Assembly: GCA_014706385.1 (NCBI GenBank)
Contig: JACGZH010000001.1
Location: 124,001 to 188,000, forward strand
From: Phaffia rhodozyma
Lineage: Eukaryota; Basidiomycota; Tremellomycetes; Cystofilobasidiales; Mrakiaceae
DNA: 64,000 nt
Direction of reading: 5' to 3'
A program made the position numbers and the translations under genes. Below are positions 10,959 through 22,250 of the stretch, piece by piece; position 1 is the first letter of the stretch; each line of letters starts with the position of its first letter. A model generated the notes under the pieces. It was not told the origin of the DNA. It searched no databases and saw only the letters and a list, made by a program, of their open reading frames with translations.

Positions 10959-11416
10959 TCAAGGAACGACGAGATCTAATCCTAGTGCTCTCGCCCGAAA
11001 CGGACTGTTCTGGTCCAGAATTAGCTTTGAATTTCGAAGTCTAACCGGGATTGGTCCAGGCGGGCTCGAAGGTCGTCGGGACCGACGGGAAGGCAGGAAG
11101 TAGGACACATCGTACGACTTTGACGAAGCTGATGAACTTGCTCCGCTGACTCGTCTGACGAGGGAAGGCCCAGTGGGTGAGAGCTGGGTGTCAGCGGGAG
11201 GAGTTGGCATGTCTGAGGGAGGAGCTGATTGGAAAGAAAGCATGATGGAATATCAGCAAAGTCTCACAGGCGCATGGAAGAAAGAGAAGGAATTTCGAAC
11301 TAACGAGTCAAGATGATGACTGGAGGGGAACTCATTTGTTGAGTTGGCTGAGTGAACGAAGCTGATTGACCGATCACGAAGGAAGGAGGTGTGTTCTTTC
11401 TAGTGATAAGAGGCAT
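10959..11416 (-). CDS. Small Pro/Ser-rich protein, 125 residues
   Basis: Not recognised. Two exons, 11416-11305 and 11224-10959, join in phase over an 80-nt intron with a GTTAGT donor, a GCTGAT branch-like site, a pyrimidine tract and a CAG acceptor. The product starts MPLITRKNTPPSFVIGQ, is rich in Pro and Ser (PPSDMPTPPADTQLSPTGPS), then has a basic, Ser-rich middle (SRRSRRPSSPP) and the tail ARALGLDLVVP. No signal peptide, membrane helix or known domain is visible. The well-formed intron and frame continuity support a real gene; conservation was not checked. The SP/TP sites beside basic residues resemble kinase targets, which is only suggestive. Confidence 0.5.
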
Positions 11417-11787
11417 CTTTTGAATGTGGATATGTAGCTCTAAGTAGAAGTAGTTGTCTTTGTGATGGGAAAATACGTCTAGAGATTCAATCGAGTGATG
11501 GGAGAGCTAAACGAAGATCAAAAGAAAGGCATACCTCGAGCTGGGCTTCTTTATAAGTGAAAACGTTCGGATATCTTCCACAGAGCTGAGTTTGTCAGCC
11601 GAGACGGCGAACGGCGGGGATGGAGAGCTGGCCGGTGGCCGTGTTGCCGAGGATACGCTTGGACCCAGTCAAATTATTTTCTCGGCCCCTTTTTCCGTAT
11701 ATTGAACTCCGGGACAAGCCTTCTTGGCTGCGTGTTTGTTTGACACGGTCGGTCATGTAATATAGACCCCTATTCTTATTTGGCTTT

Positions 11788-11819
11788 CACACACACACAC
11801 CCGCGGGTGTGTGTGTGTG
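11788..11819. repeat. 32-bp perfect palindrome, (CA)6-CCCGCGGG-(TG)6
   Basis: Perfect inverted repeat with no spacer: 12 nt of CA, the self-complementary CCCGCGGG, then 12 nt of TG. The TG run continues to about 11830. Alternating purine-pyrimidine arms with a GC core favour cruciform or Z-form DNA. Confidence 0.95.
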
Positions 11820-14800
11820 TGTGTGTGTGTGCCCGCGTGAGGATGAGGATATCAATATGACTGTAGATGCGGCCATGAGGATAAGCATGAGCGTATGAAG
11901 GCGTGAGTTTTGGCGGCCGTGTGTGATATGCCCATGTAGCCTTCTGAGTCATCTATCTAGCCTGCTCACTCAGCCGGCATTAATGAAAATCACTTTGCAT
12001 GCTTCTTTCGGGCTCGAATCCTCTCGATCAATCTTATTTTACTCACAGCTCACTCACTCACAGTCCAGGACCATCCCGGCCTGTGCCCGTTTGGCACAGT
12101 CATCTGTCCAAACGTTCACTCAAACTCACATCTACATTCACGGCCTCAGTCTTCGGGTTCACGCATCTTGACTTCACGAACATCACCACAGTTCGTGTAA
12201 TTATGGTCTATTTCCATGGATCATTCTATTTTATCTTAAAAAGAAGAATCCCCGAAGTTGGCGATATCTTGAGTTTTTTTTCGTTTGTTCGAATTGATTT
12301 AAATGGTCAGCTACAGCACAAGTCCAAAAAACCTAATGACAAAAACTTCGACAGCTCAGCCGAACGGCTTGGCCCGAGCTCGGCCTGCAATACCAAGCTC
12401 GGCGCATGAATAGTAGGGTTCACCGAAACCGTGCGCTTACTCGGCCCGATCTCTTACTCTGTTCCCTAAATTCATGGTGTGTATGTGCGTGCGTATATCC
12501 CTTCGGGCAAAATTCGCATCTGTTCATTTACGTATGAATCCATCATCCACTGTAGCTCTGTTGTTCGTTAGCTGACTTTGTGAATTTACGGGACGTGGCG
12601 GGGGTATTGCTGTATAACCCTAAATCAGTGACGAGGTAGATGGGAATATAGAAAGCGTATAATACACATCCGCGCAGTCAATCGTGAGGTTCAAATGAAA
12701 CCAGCGGACGAAAGAACTGTGCCGATGAGCCCGACGGAATAACTTTGATTTAGAAACATTCCTTTTATTTGCCTTGGCCGACAAGCTCTCAACCTATTGA
12801 TTGTCAAACCCCCCGGTCGAACCGACCCCCCCTTTTTGTTCTTACTTCTTGACTCAGCAACCTTCCGCTTCTTTCTTCTCCCCCCCTTTCTTCCTTCCCC
12901 TTCCTCTTGTTACATTCTTTTATGCTTGTTTCATCGAGAGAAGGAGGAGGAAGAAAAGAACAAAGAGAGCGAAGTGTGGGTTGTAAACATTCGATGGGGT
13001 GTGAAATCTTGATCTCTTCTGGTTGACTTCTTTAGCTCTTCCGAAAAAACATCCTAACGAAAGGCGGATCAAAGCCTTCTGAGCGATAAGCTATGTCCTT
13101 TGACTTTTCGCCAAACCCGGCAAGGCTTTGGGGAAGGGTGCATGATAGGGAGCAAAGACTTTGGGCGATATGCGTGTTCGCCAAGGAGGGAGATGAATTT
13201 ATTTGAAGAGAGAATATCTCAAATCTTATTCATGTCTGTGTTTCAATCAAAATCAAAATGAGACAATCATCTTCAGAGCGGTGTTGGGTCCGGGTTCAGA
13301 CAGTCGAAACATGGTGTTTGCCCGGTCGTCACTCGTTGTCTCACTCTCATCTTGGGGACCGTCGGATGTGCGAGCTCGACATGAATGATTCTCATCACTT
13401 GACCACAGCAGAGAAGGAGAAAGAAGAAGGCTCGTTGTGTGTATATATGTGTGAGTCTCGTGGTGAAACTAGTAGCGACAAACATAATCATCTTCATATT
13501 AATATCGGTTTGTTTAGAAGTAATATACCGGGAAGAATCTTCTGGTTGATCTCTCAAACAAGGGGACGGAACTCGTGTTATTTGAAATTGAACATGAACA
13601 GCAGATCTCACAAGAAGAGAAAACTAAAGAACTACGCGGCTGATCGCAAAACCATATGGTCAGCGTGACAAGCGTGACAATTAAAGAAGATCAAGAAGGA
13701 AAAATTCAGAGAAAGATGGCAAGTCGGAAAAGTATAAATTATGGCCCCTCGTCCGGTCTTGAGCCTATTTGCTTTTCCCCCATCCTCTCTGGCCTTTTGG
13801 CTTAGATCATGTGTAGTATCTGTTCTTATAAGTTTAACCACTTATATGGGTCCACCGGACCCATCTGGTTTACTTCTTTTTGCCTTGCCCGTCCGGCCAT
13901 CCTCTGCTTGCACGACGGCCGGACACGATGACCTTGCCACTGCACTGCCGGCTTGTGTTGTCAGGGACCTCCTCTACCTTCTTCCCATCTGTGTCGATAG
14001 ATTGCTTTCCACTTTTTGGATTCAGTCTGTCGAGGGGATGGCATCTTAAACTTGCTTAAATATCCCGTAATGCTTCGACTTTCAAGTGAATTTTATGACA
14101 GTGTAATTGATTAAGGATGATTACACTTAAGTGAAAATTATGGAAGATTGATAGAAATTATATTTAAACGACGCAGGAGCAAACTTGCCTAGGTCTGTTA
14201 CTCTCTTTTCTCAATTGAAAACTGCTACCCCTCGAGTCAGAGCTAACGATCATCAGACTCATGCAAGTAGAGCGATGAGCTTTGAGGAAGTGATGCCACG
14301 TTTGCTTTTTATAACCTGATCCGACAGATTGAGTATGTGTTTGAAACGCCTAAAGAGAAGGGGGATAGTAATAAAGCTCCGTTGATTGTTTCTTCTGATG
14401 CCTTTGTAATTTACAAGAATTCCTAAGAAGGAGACAGAAGAGAACGATAATGATGATGATATGAATGAGAATGCCAATGAAGAAAATAAATTAACAGAAA
14501 AGCAGGACAGAGAGAGCAGACCGAAGAGATGTAAATAAAGACAATCCACGTCTAACAACCTCGTGGATGCTCGGAAAAACGGAGTCTCTCCTTTCCTGCT
14601 CTTCGATGTCTATGAATCTCGCAGCTAAAGCCTCGTTGGGTGAGATTTCCAACTTTTGTTTTGTTTATTTTCTAATCGCCACATCTAGATCTCATGATCG
14701 GCTTTGAAATTAGACAGTCTTAGAGTTTTCTTTCAATTGAACTTTGGGTTTGTCGTCGGTTTGGGCTATATGTATACGAATGTTACGTAAACAAATAAGT

Positions 14801-15289
14801 TGAATAGAGTTGGGTGTAAGAAGTTTTTGAGAGTGAGGCGGGCAAGTCTGCTCTCATCGGAAGAGGGCATGAAAAAGCAAGCACCCAGATTTTGGGCTTG
14901 AAAGAAATAGATAAATAAATAAATAAATGAAAAAAGCCACGCGAAAGAAAAGAAGAAAGGAAGAAAAGAGAGGACAAATAAAGTGGAGAAAAAAGGCACC
15001 AAGCACAAGGCACCAGACACCGGGCACAGAGGAAAGGGGGTTAGCAATTCGGCGAGGATGATTAATTCTCTGCCGTTCGATCGACACTCACTCGCTCCAG
15101 CGTTATCGTCATCGTCTTCTACTTCTAATTCTTTTCCAGGCGCTTCCTTTCCGGCGCTTGAAGATCCCAGAGTTCGCACCTGGCTCGGTCGGTCTGTCGC
15201 GTTCTCTCTGACACACACTCACTGTTCTAAACTAAAAGACCCCAAGAGAGTTGAGAGCCAAAGTTCTCATCAAGCGATACCGGATGATT

Positions 15290-15420
15290 GATAGGCAGAC
15301 TGACTGGCGGACCTACTAACTCACAGGGCTGATTGGCTGATTGACTGATTGACCGGCTGACCGGCTGTCTGACCGACGAGATGATTGACTGGCCGACTGA
15401 CGTACCGACAGGTGTGCTTG
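15290..15420. repeat. Degenerate CTGA/TTGA/CCGA tetranucleotide stretch
   Basis: A run of GACTGATT-, GACCGGCT- and GACTGGCC-like units with a four-base period, about 350-470 bp upstream of the Clp1-like start codon. It looks like a decayed microsatellite in the promoter or leader. Confidence 0.6.
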
Positions 15421-15764
15421 ACAGACGTCGGCCAAATATCTGACAGACAGGAAGAAAATCTACATGCCATAAAAAGGCCAGACAGTTCTTTATTTATTTT
15501 CTTGTTTCTTTCGTCCTCTTCCTTTTCCTCCCTTGATCCGTTTCTTTCTCCATTCTCTTCCCTTCTCTCCCCGTATATACACAGACTCACTTCCGACCTG
15601 ACCTTTTCTGACCTTCTTCTCTGCCTTTCCTTTGGACAACGTACGTACTGTCTTTCTCCCGTCTTGTCTTGGCACGGACTGTCACTTGTATTCACTCTCG
15701 CTCTTGCCCTTGCCCTCACCGCTTTTTACCTCCGCATACATCCCTGTGCCTGACGTCAGTCACG

Positions 15765-17106
15765 ATGATGTCCATGCTTCCTCGAACTCCGATAACCCTA
15801 TCCTCGCCCGCTTCTCCATCACGACAGCCGTCGTCGAGTCGTTCGTCCAAGATGCGTCCTCGTTCGAGAATGTCCGGCTCGTCCGCCCGCCAGGCGATTC
15901 TCACCCCGACCTCTATATCATCGTCAAAGAACGAGCTGCGACGATCAAACCGAACCCCATCGCCCAAACGATCAAAAGTCTCAGAGGCTTCCGCTCGTCA
16001 CTCGACTACCAGGCAGGTCAATAGCCTCAATGATTCAACCCTACCTCATCCGGGCGGCGGATTCTTGCCATTGTATCTCCCGAGGCCAGACAGACCGGCA
16101 AACATCGACATCGGAGCCATCAAAGGCTTGGATCCAGAAGTGGTTAGTCATAAGACCGTGTTTGAACTTGCGAGCAGTCCTGATTCAGATCGGTTGAACT
16201 GTGGTGTCTTGTATTGGCTTGAGAATTCGTAGCCACTAGATTATCTGTTGGAAAAACTGTCTGAACGAGGTCCAGAACTTCTCCGGACCGCTCTGTCTTG
16301 CTCGCTATCGGACCGACGTATCGTTCAATCACCTCTTCCGTCGATCATGACATTCGACATCCCTCCAAACGTTACCTCTGACGTCCTTCCCACTCATATG
16401 CTCGCCATCCGGCCGACTGCCATCCCTTCCAACGATCTCGCAACGCCAACAGGCACGTTGCTCCCAGTCCACGCTATCATTTACCAAGCTTCTTGCGCTC
16501 ATGTACCCCCTTTTCCGTCATTCGAGTATCTTCCAGTCGATCAACTTCCTGTCGTCAGCATCGCACTACCCTCACCGAACCAATTTCCTCTCATCAATAA
16601 TTTTCTGTACACTCAAAGGCCGGACGACTTGCTCGAAAAGTTATTGAATGTCCTAGAACCAACTCGGCCGTCGGGCAGAACAGGATTGATGAATGATATG
16701 GCCAATCGATTAGGGAAGAACGATCTGATGGACAGGATTGCGGTCATTCATGGCACATGGGAGAACATGTGCGCTTTGGGAATCGCTGATTCGGCTCTCT
16801 GGCGAACTATGGGTTGGTCCAACGTCTTTCTTTGCTAAGTTTGAAAACGCCATCCATCTTTCTCTTACTGTACAAATGCTGACTGAATCACGGATTTCCT
16901 CCTCTGTTTCCTCTTTGTTTTTTTGTTTCTATTTCTATTCGTATTTTTGAACCTCACGCGTTCTAGATATAGCATGGGAGATCCTCGTCGGAAGTCTTGC
17001 CCTCTTGGAATCAAAGCAGAAATTATCGTCATCATCATCATCATCATCACCACCACCACCACCAGTAGCATTGCTGCCGATGACGACGACGGCTCTTTCC
17101 TCGTGA
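15765..17106 (+). CDS. Clp1-like protein (clampless homologue)
   Basis: Probable homologue of basidiomycete Clp1, needed for clamp formation or sexual development downstream of mating-type factors. Exons: 15765-16142, 16233-16812, 16967-17106, giving 365 residues in phase. The N-terminal 90 residues are Ser/Arg-rich with a basic cluster RRSNRTPSPKRSK resembling a nuclear signal. The core contains GGGFLPLYLPRPDRP, LDYLLEKLSERGPELL, FPLINNFLYTQRPDDLL and ALWRTMDIAWEILVGSLALL, the last created by joining exons 2 and 3. The C-terminus is a Ser run followed by a Pro run from a simple repeat. The start was chosen at the ATG pair at 15765; an in-frame upstream ATG exists at 15669. The family call rests on memory of Clp1 motifs and should be tested. 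Confidence 0.6.
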
Positions 17107-17866
17107 TTGATTTCCTCTCTTCTTTTTGACATTTCTTGTTTCCTCTCAATTTTGATGGCGATTCCTGTTGTAATCTGCATACCCTTTGCCATGATATCTG
17201 TCTTCCCCTTTTCTTCTTTTCCTTCGTCTCTACAAGTTCGAGTCGAAGGATATTCGAAGTACGACTATACACGAATACAAAAAGGATAGAGACATTACCG
17301 TTGTCAAAGTGTGTAGTCATGAGGTTTTTCTCCTTCTTTCTATTTCTTTTCACTTGTTAGGGTTAGCGTCTCATAAGCATATACCACTGAATGAGCTTCA
17401 GACCCCGCAATTTAGACTTGTAATCACTTTAGGCTTGCAGTCAACGTTTTCTTCATATTCACTTCAATGTCAAGAGTTTTTGTTTTTGTTGGGAAGTCGT
17501 CATTACGATTTAGAACGACAGCAATATCCCTTCACCAGATCTATATATATTTGTAAAGCGAGGAAGTAGAAAATACGAAGAACCCCAGAAAAGATAACGA
17601 AGGAAAAAGGAAAAAGGAAAAAGGAAAAAGGAAAGGGTGATAACGAAAAGAAGCCAGGACGAAAGAACGATCATATGGATCGAGCGATCTTATTTTAATT
17701 CGTAGGTTGAGATTGATACATAAGATTTCTTCTTTAATAGATCAGGAAGATAAATAGAGAAGGATCGAGTCGATCGGGAGATTAGACTCCATGCAGATGA
17801 CGTGTGGTATGGTACATAGAAGAATGATGAGGACCGTAAGCTAGATGAAGAAAGAAAACAAGACGC
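17107..17866. other. Convergent 3' region with AAAAAGG repeats
   Basis: Downstream of the Clp1-like and ferroxidase genes. It contains five or so AAAAAGG units at about 17603-17636 and AT-rich sequence. No gene seen. Confidence 0.5.
17603..17636. repeat. (AAAAAGG)n short tandem array
   Basis: Consecutive GGAAAAA units, about five copies, between two convergent gene ends. Confidence 0.85.
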
Positions 17867-20306
17867 TCACTGCCTTCCGGCAAGCTTGTTGGCGAGACCA
17901 AGCACACCGTGCTTTCGACCCTCGGCCTTGTCGAGCATCTTCTGATCGTGTCTCCTCTGCTCCTCGGCCTCTATTTCAGCCTCGTCGAGGGAGCCCCACG
18001 AGTACCAGACCACACTGGCCATACCGAGAACAGCGGCGAGGACGCAACCAGCCATGGCTCCTCGAGCCTTGGTGGTCCATCCAGCCACAATCGGGTACGG
18101 TCCGAGGGGCTCACCAGTAAAGTCGGTGGTGGAGTACGTACCGACGACGTTACCATCGGCATGGATACCGAGAGCTGCGCAGTGATCCTTCATCTCCTGA
18201 GGGATCGTGAAAGTCGATTGGATGACCTCGGGAGCGGTGATGAACACGGCGGCAAGACCGGACGACAAATGCCAGTCAATGTGGCAATGGAAGAACCAAA
18301 CTCCGGGGTTATCAGCTCGGAATCGAATCGTGGTGGATCCACCATCCGGGGGAACCATAACGACGTCTCGGACGAACGGGTTGGGCTGTCCCTCAACCAA
18401 GGCGGGAGACGAGTCGTTGAACGATCGGTGAACGACCTGGAAGTTGTGTCCGTGCAAATGGAAAGGGTGCTGTCCACTATCAGTGTTGATGATGGTGAGC
18501 TGAATCATCTGGTTTCGCTGGAAGATATGGGCATTGGTCATCGCTCCGTAAGCCTCGACAGTCGCTTTCGCACCCATCGACGCCGCAGTGAACAAGGACG
18601 GGGTAGAAGGCGCGTTGTACGTAGTCTCGTTGAAGGCAGCTCGGTTGATTCCGTTGTCGAATGTGTCGAAGGCAAAGGAGAGTGCGAAGGAGTAGTCGGC
18701 TTCAGCCATGGCAACAGGCTTGTGAGGCGACATAACGGTATCATCGAAGAAGTCGTAAGCCTCAATAGTGCTACCCTCGGCGACGGAATTACCAGTTTTG
18801 TAGTTGATAGTGGCAGTGTAATCTGAGAAGACATGGCAAGGTTAATGACTGTGCGCAAGAGAACAAATGATAGATAAGGCAGGAAGAGTACTGACTGAGC
18901 TGGAGATCGTCGGGCACAGTATCAAACATCTGGGGATCAAAGTTGGCATGGAGGTGGAAGTTCTCGCTCGTGTCGTTCTTGGCAGTAACGAGGACGGCGT
19001 ATCGCTGAGCAACAGAGATAGGGAAGTGGTCGATCGTGTAGGGGTTAGTCTCAACTCCGTCTACCTCGACAATTTGCCTGTGAAGTGGTCACGGATCGAG
19101 ATCAGCTTTCGTTGTACCAATCCAAAGAGCAGTTTTTAGACTAACCACTCGTGACCGTCTAGGGCGAGTTGGAACATGGCGAAAGCACCCATGTTGATGA
19201 ATCGGATAAGGTACTTCTTGCCAGCCTCGAAGTTGATCATGGACCTGTCGGCGGTTATAGAGCCGTTGCTAATGGCGGCAGCGCCACCAACATAGTCACT
19301 GTAATTCGCAAAGTTCTCCGCAAAGTAAATCAAGGCCGAGGGAGGAACAGGCTCGGCTCCAGTAGGGTTGTACTGTAAAAGACAATGATTAGGATATGTA
19401 TACATCAAGTTAGGAAAAAATACAGGACAGAAACTCACAATGCTCATAAACTCGGTCAAAAGCTGTTCGTGCTCCTCATGGTACCACTCGGACACAACGG
19501 CGGTGAAATCATGATCCCAGGTGATGTCGGTTCTAGTGGTTTCTTTGTTTGGGTGGATGATGAAAGGAGTTCGGAGACCATCGGTGTATTGACCGAGGTT
19601 GTGTCCGTGAATCCAGTACGTCCCTTGCTGATATTGGGTGTCGATATCGTAGGTAAGGGACGCGTCGACAGGGATACCGCTAAGAAGAGGAAAGGAGATA
19701 AGCGTGTGAGGCGATCGACAAGATTACAGGGAGGCTACACATACCACTGGGTAACTCCAACAGGTCCATCATAGTAACCTGTTCTGTTGAAGAACATACC
19801 GTGGGCATGAAGAGCGGCAGGTTGGCTGATCTTGTTGGTAGCGTGGATTCGGACGATATCACCTCGAGTGGCAACAACCGGGGGAGGAGGCCTATAGGGA
19901 TAAAAAAAATAAGTAAGATCGAGCCTGTCACAAGGTGTCTAGTGGGATAAGGTCATTCAGTGGGTAATCACTGACCAAGTTCCATTGACACCGATGACTC
20001 GTCGCTCATACATTTCTGAGTGAAGAAGAAATGTCGGTTTAGTGTAAGGTTAAAAAAATAAAAGAAGGAAAAATAAAAGATAGAATTGATAATCCTAGGA
20101 GGTCATGCTCACGATCAGGATTGGCTTCAGCATAGGTGATGTCCCTGTAATAGGAAAAGAAAGGCAGGAGTCGAACATTAGGCTGGAAGTGAACAGGCAA
20201 GACGTTGCCACAGAAGAAAGAGGACTTACCACCAGTGCTCGATCAACGCTGCCTGGACAGTGGTCATTGCTGCGACAGCAGCAGCGGCCATAAAACTCGT
20301 TCGCAT
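17867..20306 (-). CDS. FET3: Fet3-type multicopper ferroxidase
   Basis: Plasma-membrane multicopper oxidase that oxidises Fe(II) for high-affinity uptake with an Ftr1 permease. Exons: 20306-20230, 20144-20113, 20015-19976, 19891-19745, 19679-19439, 19372-19146, 19077-18896, 18822-17867; 633 residues, near yeast Fet3 (636). A signal peptide lies at residues 1-19 (MAAAAVAAMTTVQA). Copper ligands are in HAHGMFF, YWIHGHNLGQYTDG, HPFHLHGHNFQVVHR and FFHCHIDWHLSSGLA, with Leu in the axial type-1 position as in ferroxidases. SEWYH and FDPQMFDTVPDDLQ carry the Glu and one Asp linked to iron specificity in Fet3. A single C-terminal helix (GCVLAAVLGMASVVWYSW) is followed by a charged cytosolic tail. 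No FTR1 gene is adjacent. Several N-glycosylation sites are visible. Exons of 32 and 40 nt are unusually short. Confidence 0.93.
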
Positions 20307-22250
20307 CTGTGATTGGAGGATCAGAAAAGAGAGAGTACAAGGAGAATCGTGAAGAGAAAGTCGAAGGCCGTCAGTTTTGATTCTCTTCTTCACAGAACAT
20401 CGCCGGCACCATGAGGTCGACAGACGAACGTACGTTGGTGGAGAGCGAGTAGGGTGGATAAAGAGAGTGTGTGTTTGATGTCAAGGGAAAGAAGAGAAAG
20501 GAAAGCAGACCAAAATCGGACGGCTCTCTGTTTTAAACGAATCTCGAAAGGAAGAAAGAAACAGACAGAGGAAGTAAATTTGTGTTTTTTATCGTTCCGT
20601 CCGGATTTGATGTTGGCCGCTGTCGGGTGCCTGATTGGTGTGGGTCTGGGTACCTGGTTTCTTGTCTGATTAGAAGGAATCAGGAACAGAGCGACTGCGC
20701 TTCTCTCGTGGGCGGGGTACCTATCCATACCGCCCATTTATCCCATTGACCGACCAGGCCCGCCGCCCCACAACGGGCGACGAAGGCCGATAGGGTCAGG
20801 TACAAATTGTTCTATAAATAAGCGAGATAGATCCGATCCAATCAGATATACCCACTCGATGGGTCCCTTGGCTTGGCCAATTTATTTTTTTTGCTTTCGT
20901 CCCTGTCGCCATGCCCGTTCTCATGGAGGATGATCGCCTCCAATGATCGCTCGCCAGAGAGAGCTAGACGGTCGACCAATCAGACAACAAAGTTAATCAC
21001 AGATACTCCACTCAAACAAACCGGCATATCACAAGAAGCCCCGAACGATTCCAACTAAATCCAGTTTGTTAACGCGCCCTCCAAAATGGCCTTTGCGAGC
21101 GTGAGAGCATGTAAGTATATATGTGTATGTGTGCGTGCGCCGTTGAATGTGCTGTATCAAGATTTACTAAGAAGGAGAGAAGAAAAGACTAAAGAAGAGA
21201 AAGGAAAAAGGAGAAAAAGTGGTGACTTTAATCGAAAAGGTATTAAAAAAAGTATAAACGAGCCAACCAGAATACAAAACATCCTCTCGTTGTCTTTCCA
21301 TCGGCTTGTTTCCGATTGTATTTCCGTCCTCTCCTCATCATTTCGGACAAACAAAAAAGCTTCGGATCCATTGGATAGACCAGGCTCGTCAGGCCGATCC
21401 GTCACTCTGAACGGCAAGAGTATAAACCCTAACCAATCTGTGCATAGTACCCTCTTTCCGTCCCTGTACATGTACTCTTGTAGGCCGTTTGTTTCCTTTG
21501 TTGCTGTATTCTCTTTTTCTTTCATTGCCCACACCTCATAGAGAGCGCGCTCTCTTTCAATTTGGGGTATCTGATTCCTTTAACTGATCTAGTTGACTAG
21601 GGTTAATCGCTTGCTCGACACTTTCTCTATTGACGTACGTTCAATCATTCAGACCTTCATTCTCTCTCGTCTCTTCACCTTCTATTAACTCTGAATTACA
21701 TCCCCTACCCCTGTTCTCCGTTTCCTTCAAAGTCCCTTTTCTTGCACGTTTTTTTCTCTTAAATTCACTTTCTTACTTCTCTATTTACATCCTTTCGTTC
21801 GGGAAGTATCGAGTGAATGCTCTTTCCATGGACCAACACGCACATCACCCTCGACCATTCTTCCCCACAATGACTTAAAGGCACACCCATAAACACTTCC
21901 ACTCTCATTCTTACTCTCACTCACACGGCGATGCGGTAAATCATGTTGATTGGAATAATGAAAGAATAAAACAAAAGAGACTAGAGAAGAAAAGGAAACA
22001 CAATGGAACTTGACACCAAGCAAGAGTAAACAAGAAGAGTAGAGAAAGAAAGAGGACAAGCGAATAAGAGAAACACTGTCTCAGCTGTATACCCATCCAT
22101 CTGTCTGTCCATCCATCTCCCTCTCCTCGCCGTCCACACTACATCACCCGCCACACACCACACACCAAGTACGCTCACGCTCATACTCACACTCACACTC
22201 ACACTCCTCACATCTACTTGATTGTTTTCTTTACAAGAAAGAAAAACTTT
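20307..22250. other. FET3 upstream region and Rieske gene 3' region
   Basis: 1.9 kb without a convincing gene. A GATA-like ATCAGATA lies at 20841-20848 and a TATAAATA at 20813-20820 on the plus strand. CA-rich and CTCACA-type simple sequence occupies about 22140-22210 just past the Rieske stop codon. A short non-coding transcript cannot be excluded. Confidence 0.4.
20841..20849 (+). promoter_or_regulatory. GATA-type iron-regulator-like motif
   Basis: ATCAGATAT differs at one base from ATCWGATAA, the site of fungal iron-responsive GATA repressors (SreA/Urbs1/Fep1 family). It lies about 535 bp upstream of the ferroxidase start. One near-match is weak evidence. Confidence 0.3.

Larger units (their letters stand above)
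11417..15764. other. Long gene-poor region upstream of the Clp1-like gene
   Basis: 4.3 kb without a credible coding model on either strand. Frames present are short, low-complexity or lack splice-compatible partners. The stretch holds the CA/TG palindrome near 11.8 kb, pyrimidine-rich tracts near 12.8-12.9 kb, an AAAT array near 14.91 kb and a degenerate four-base-period stretch at 15.29-15.42 kb. In a genome with otherwise compact gaps it is probably an extended regulatory region, a non-coding transcript, or both. Confidence 0.5.

Noticed and set aside
12005..12020. GGGCTCGAATCCTC resembling a tRNA B box
   Set aside because: No matching A box and no cloverleaf could be drawn in the flanking sequence.
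13550..13575. ACAAGGGGA compared with the pheromone-response element ACAAAGGGA
   Set aside because: A single mismatched copy more than 2 kb from the Clp1-like start is not meaningful.
15669..15764. Upstream in-frame ATG for the Clp1-like gene
   Set aside because: The added residues are Cys/His/Pro-rich and unlike the protein; the ATG pair at 15765 is a more natural start, though not proven.
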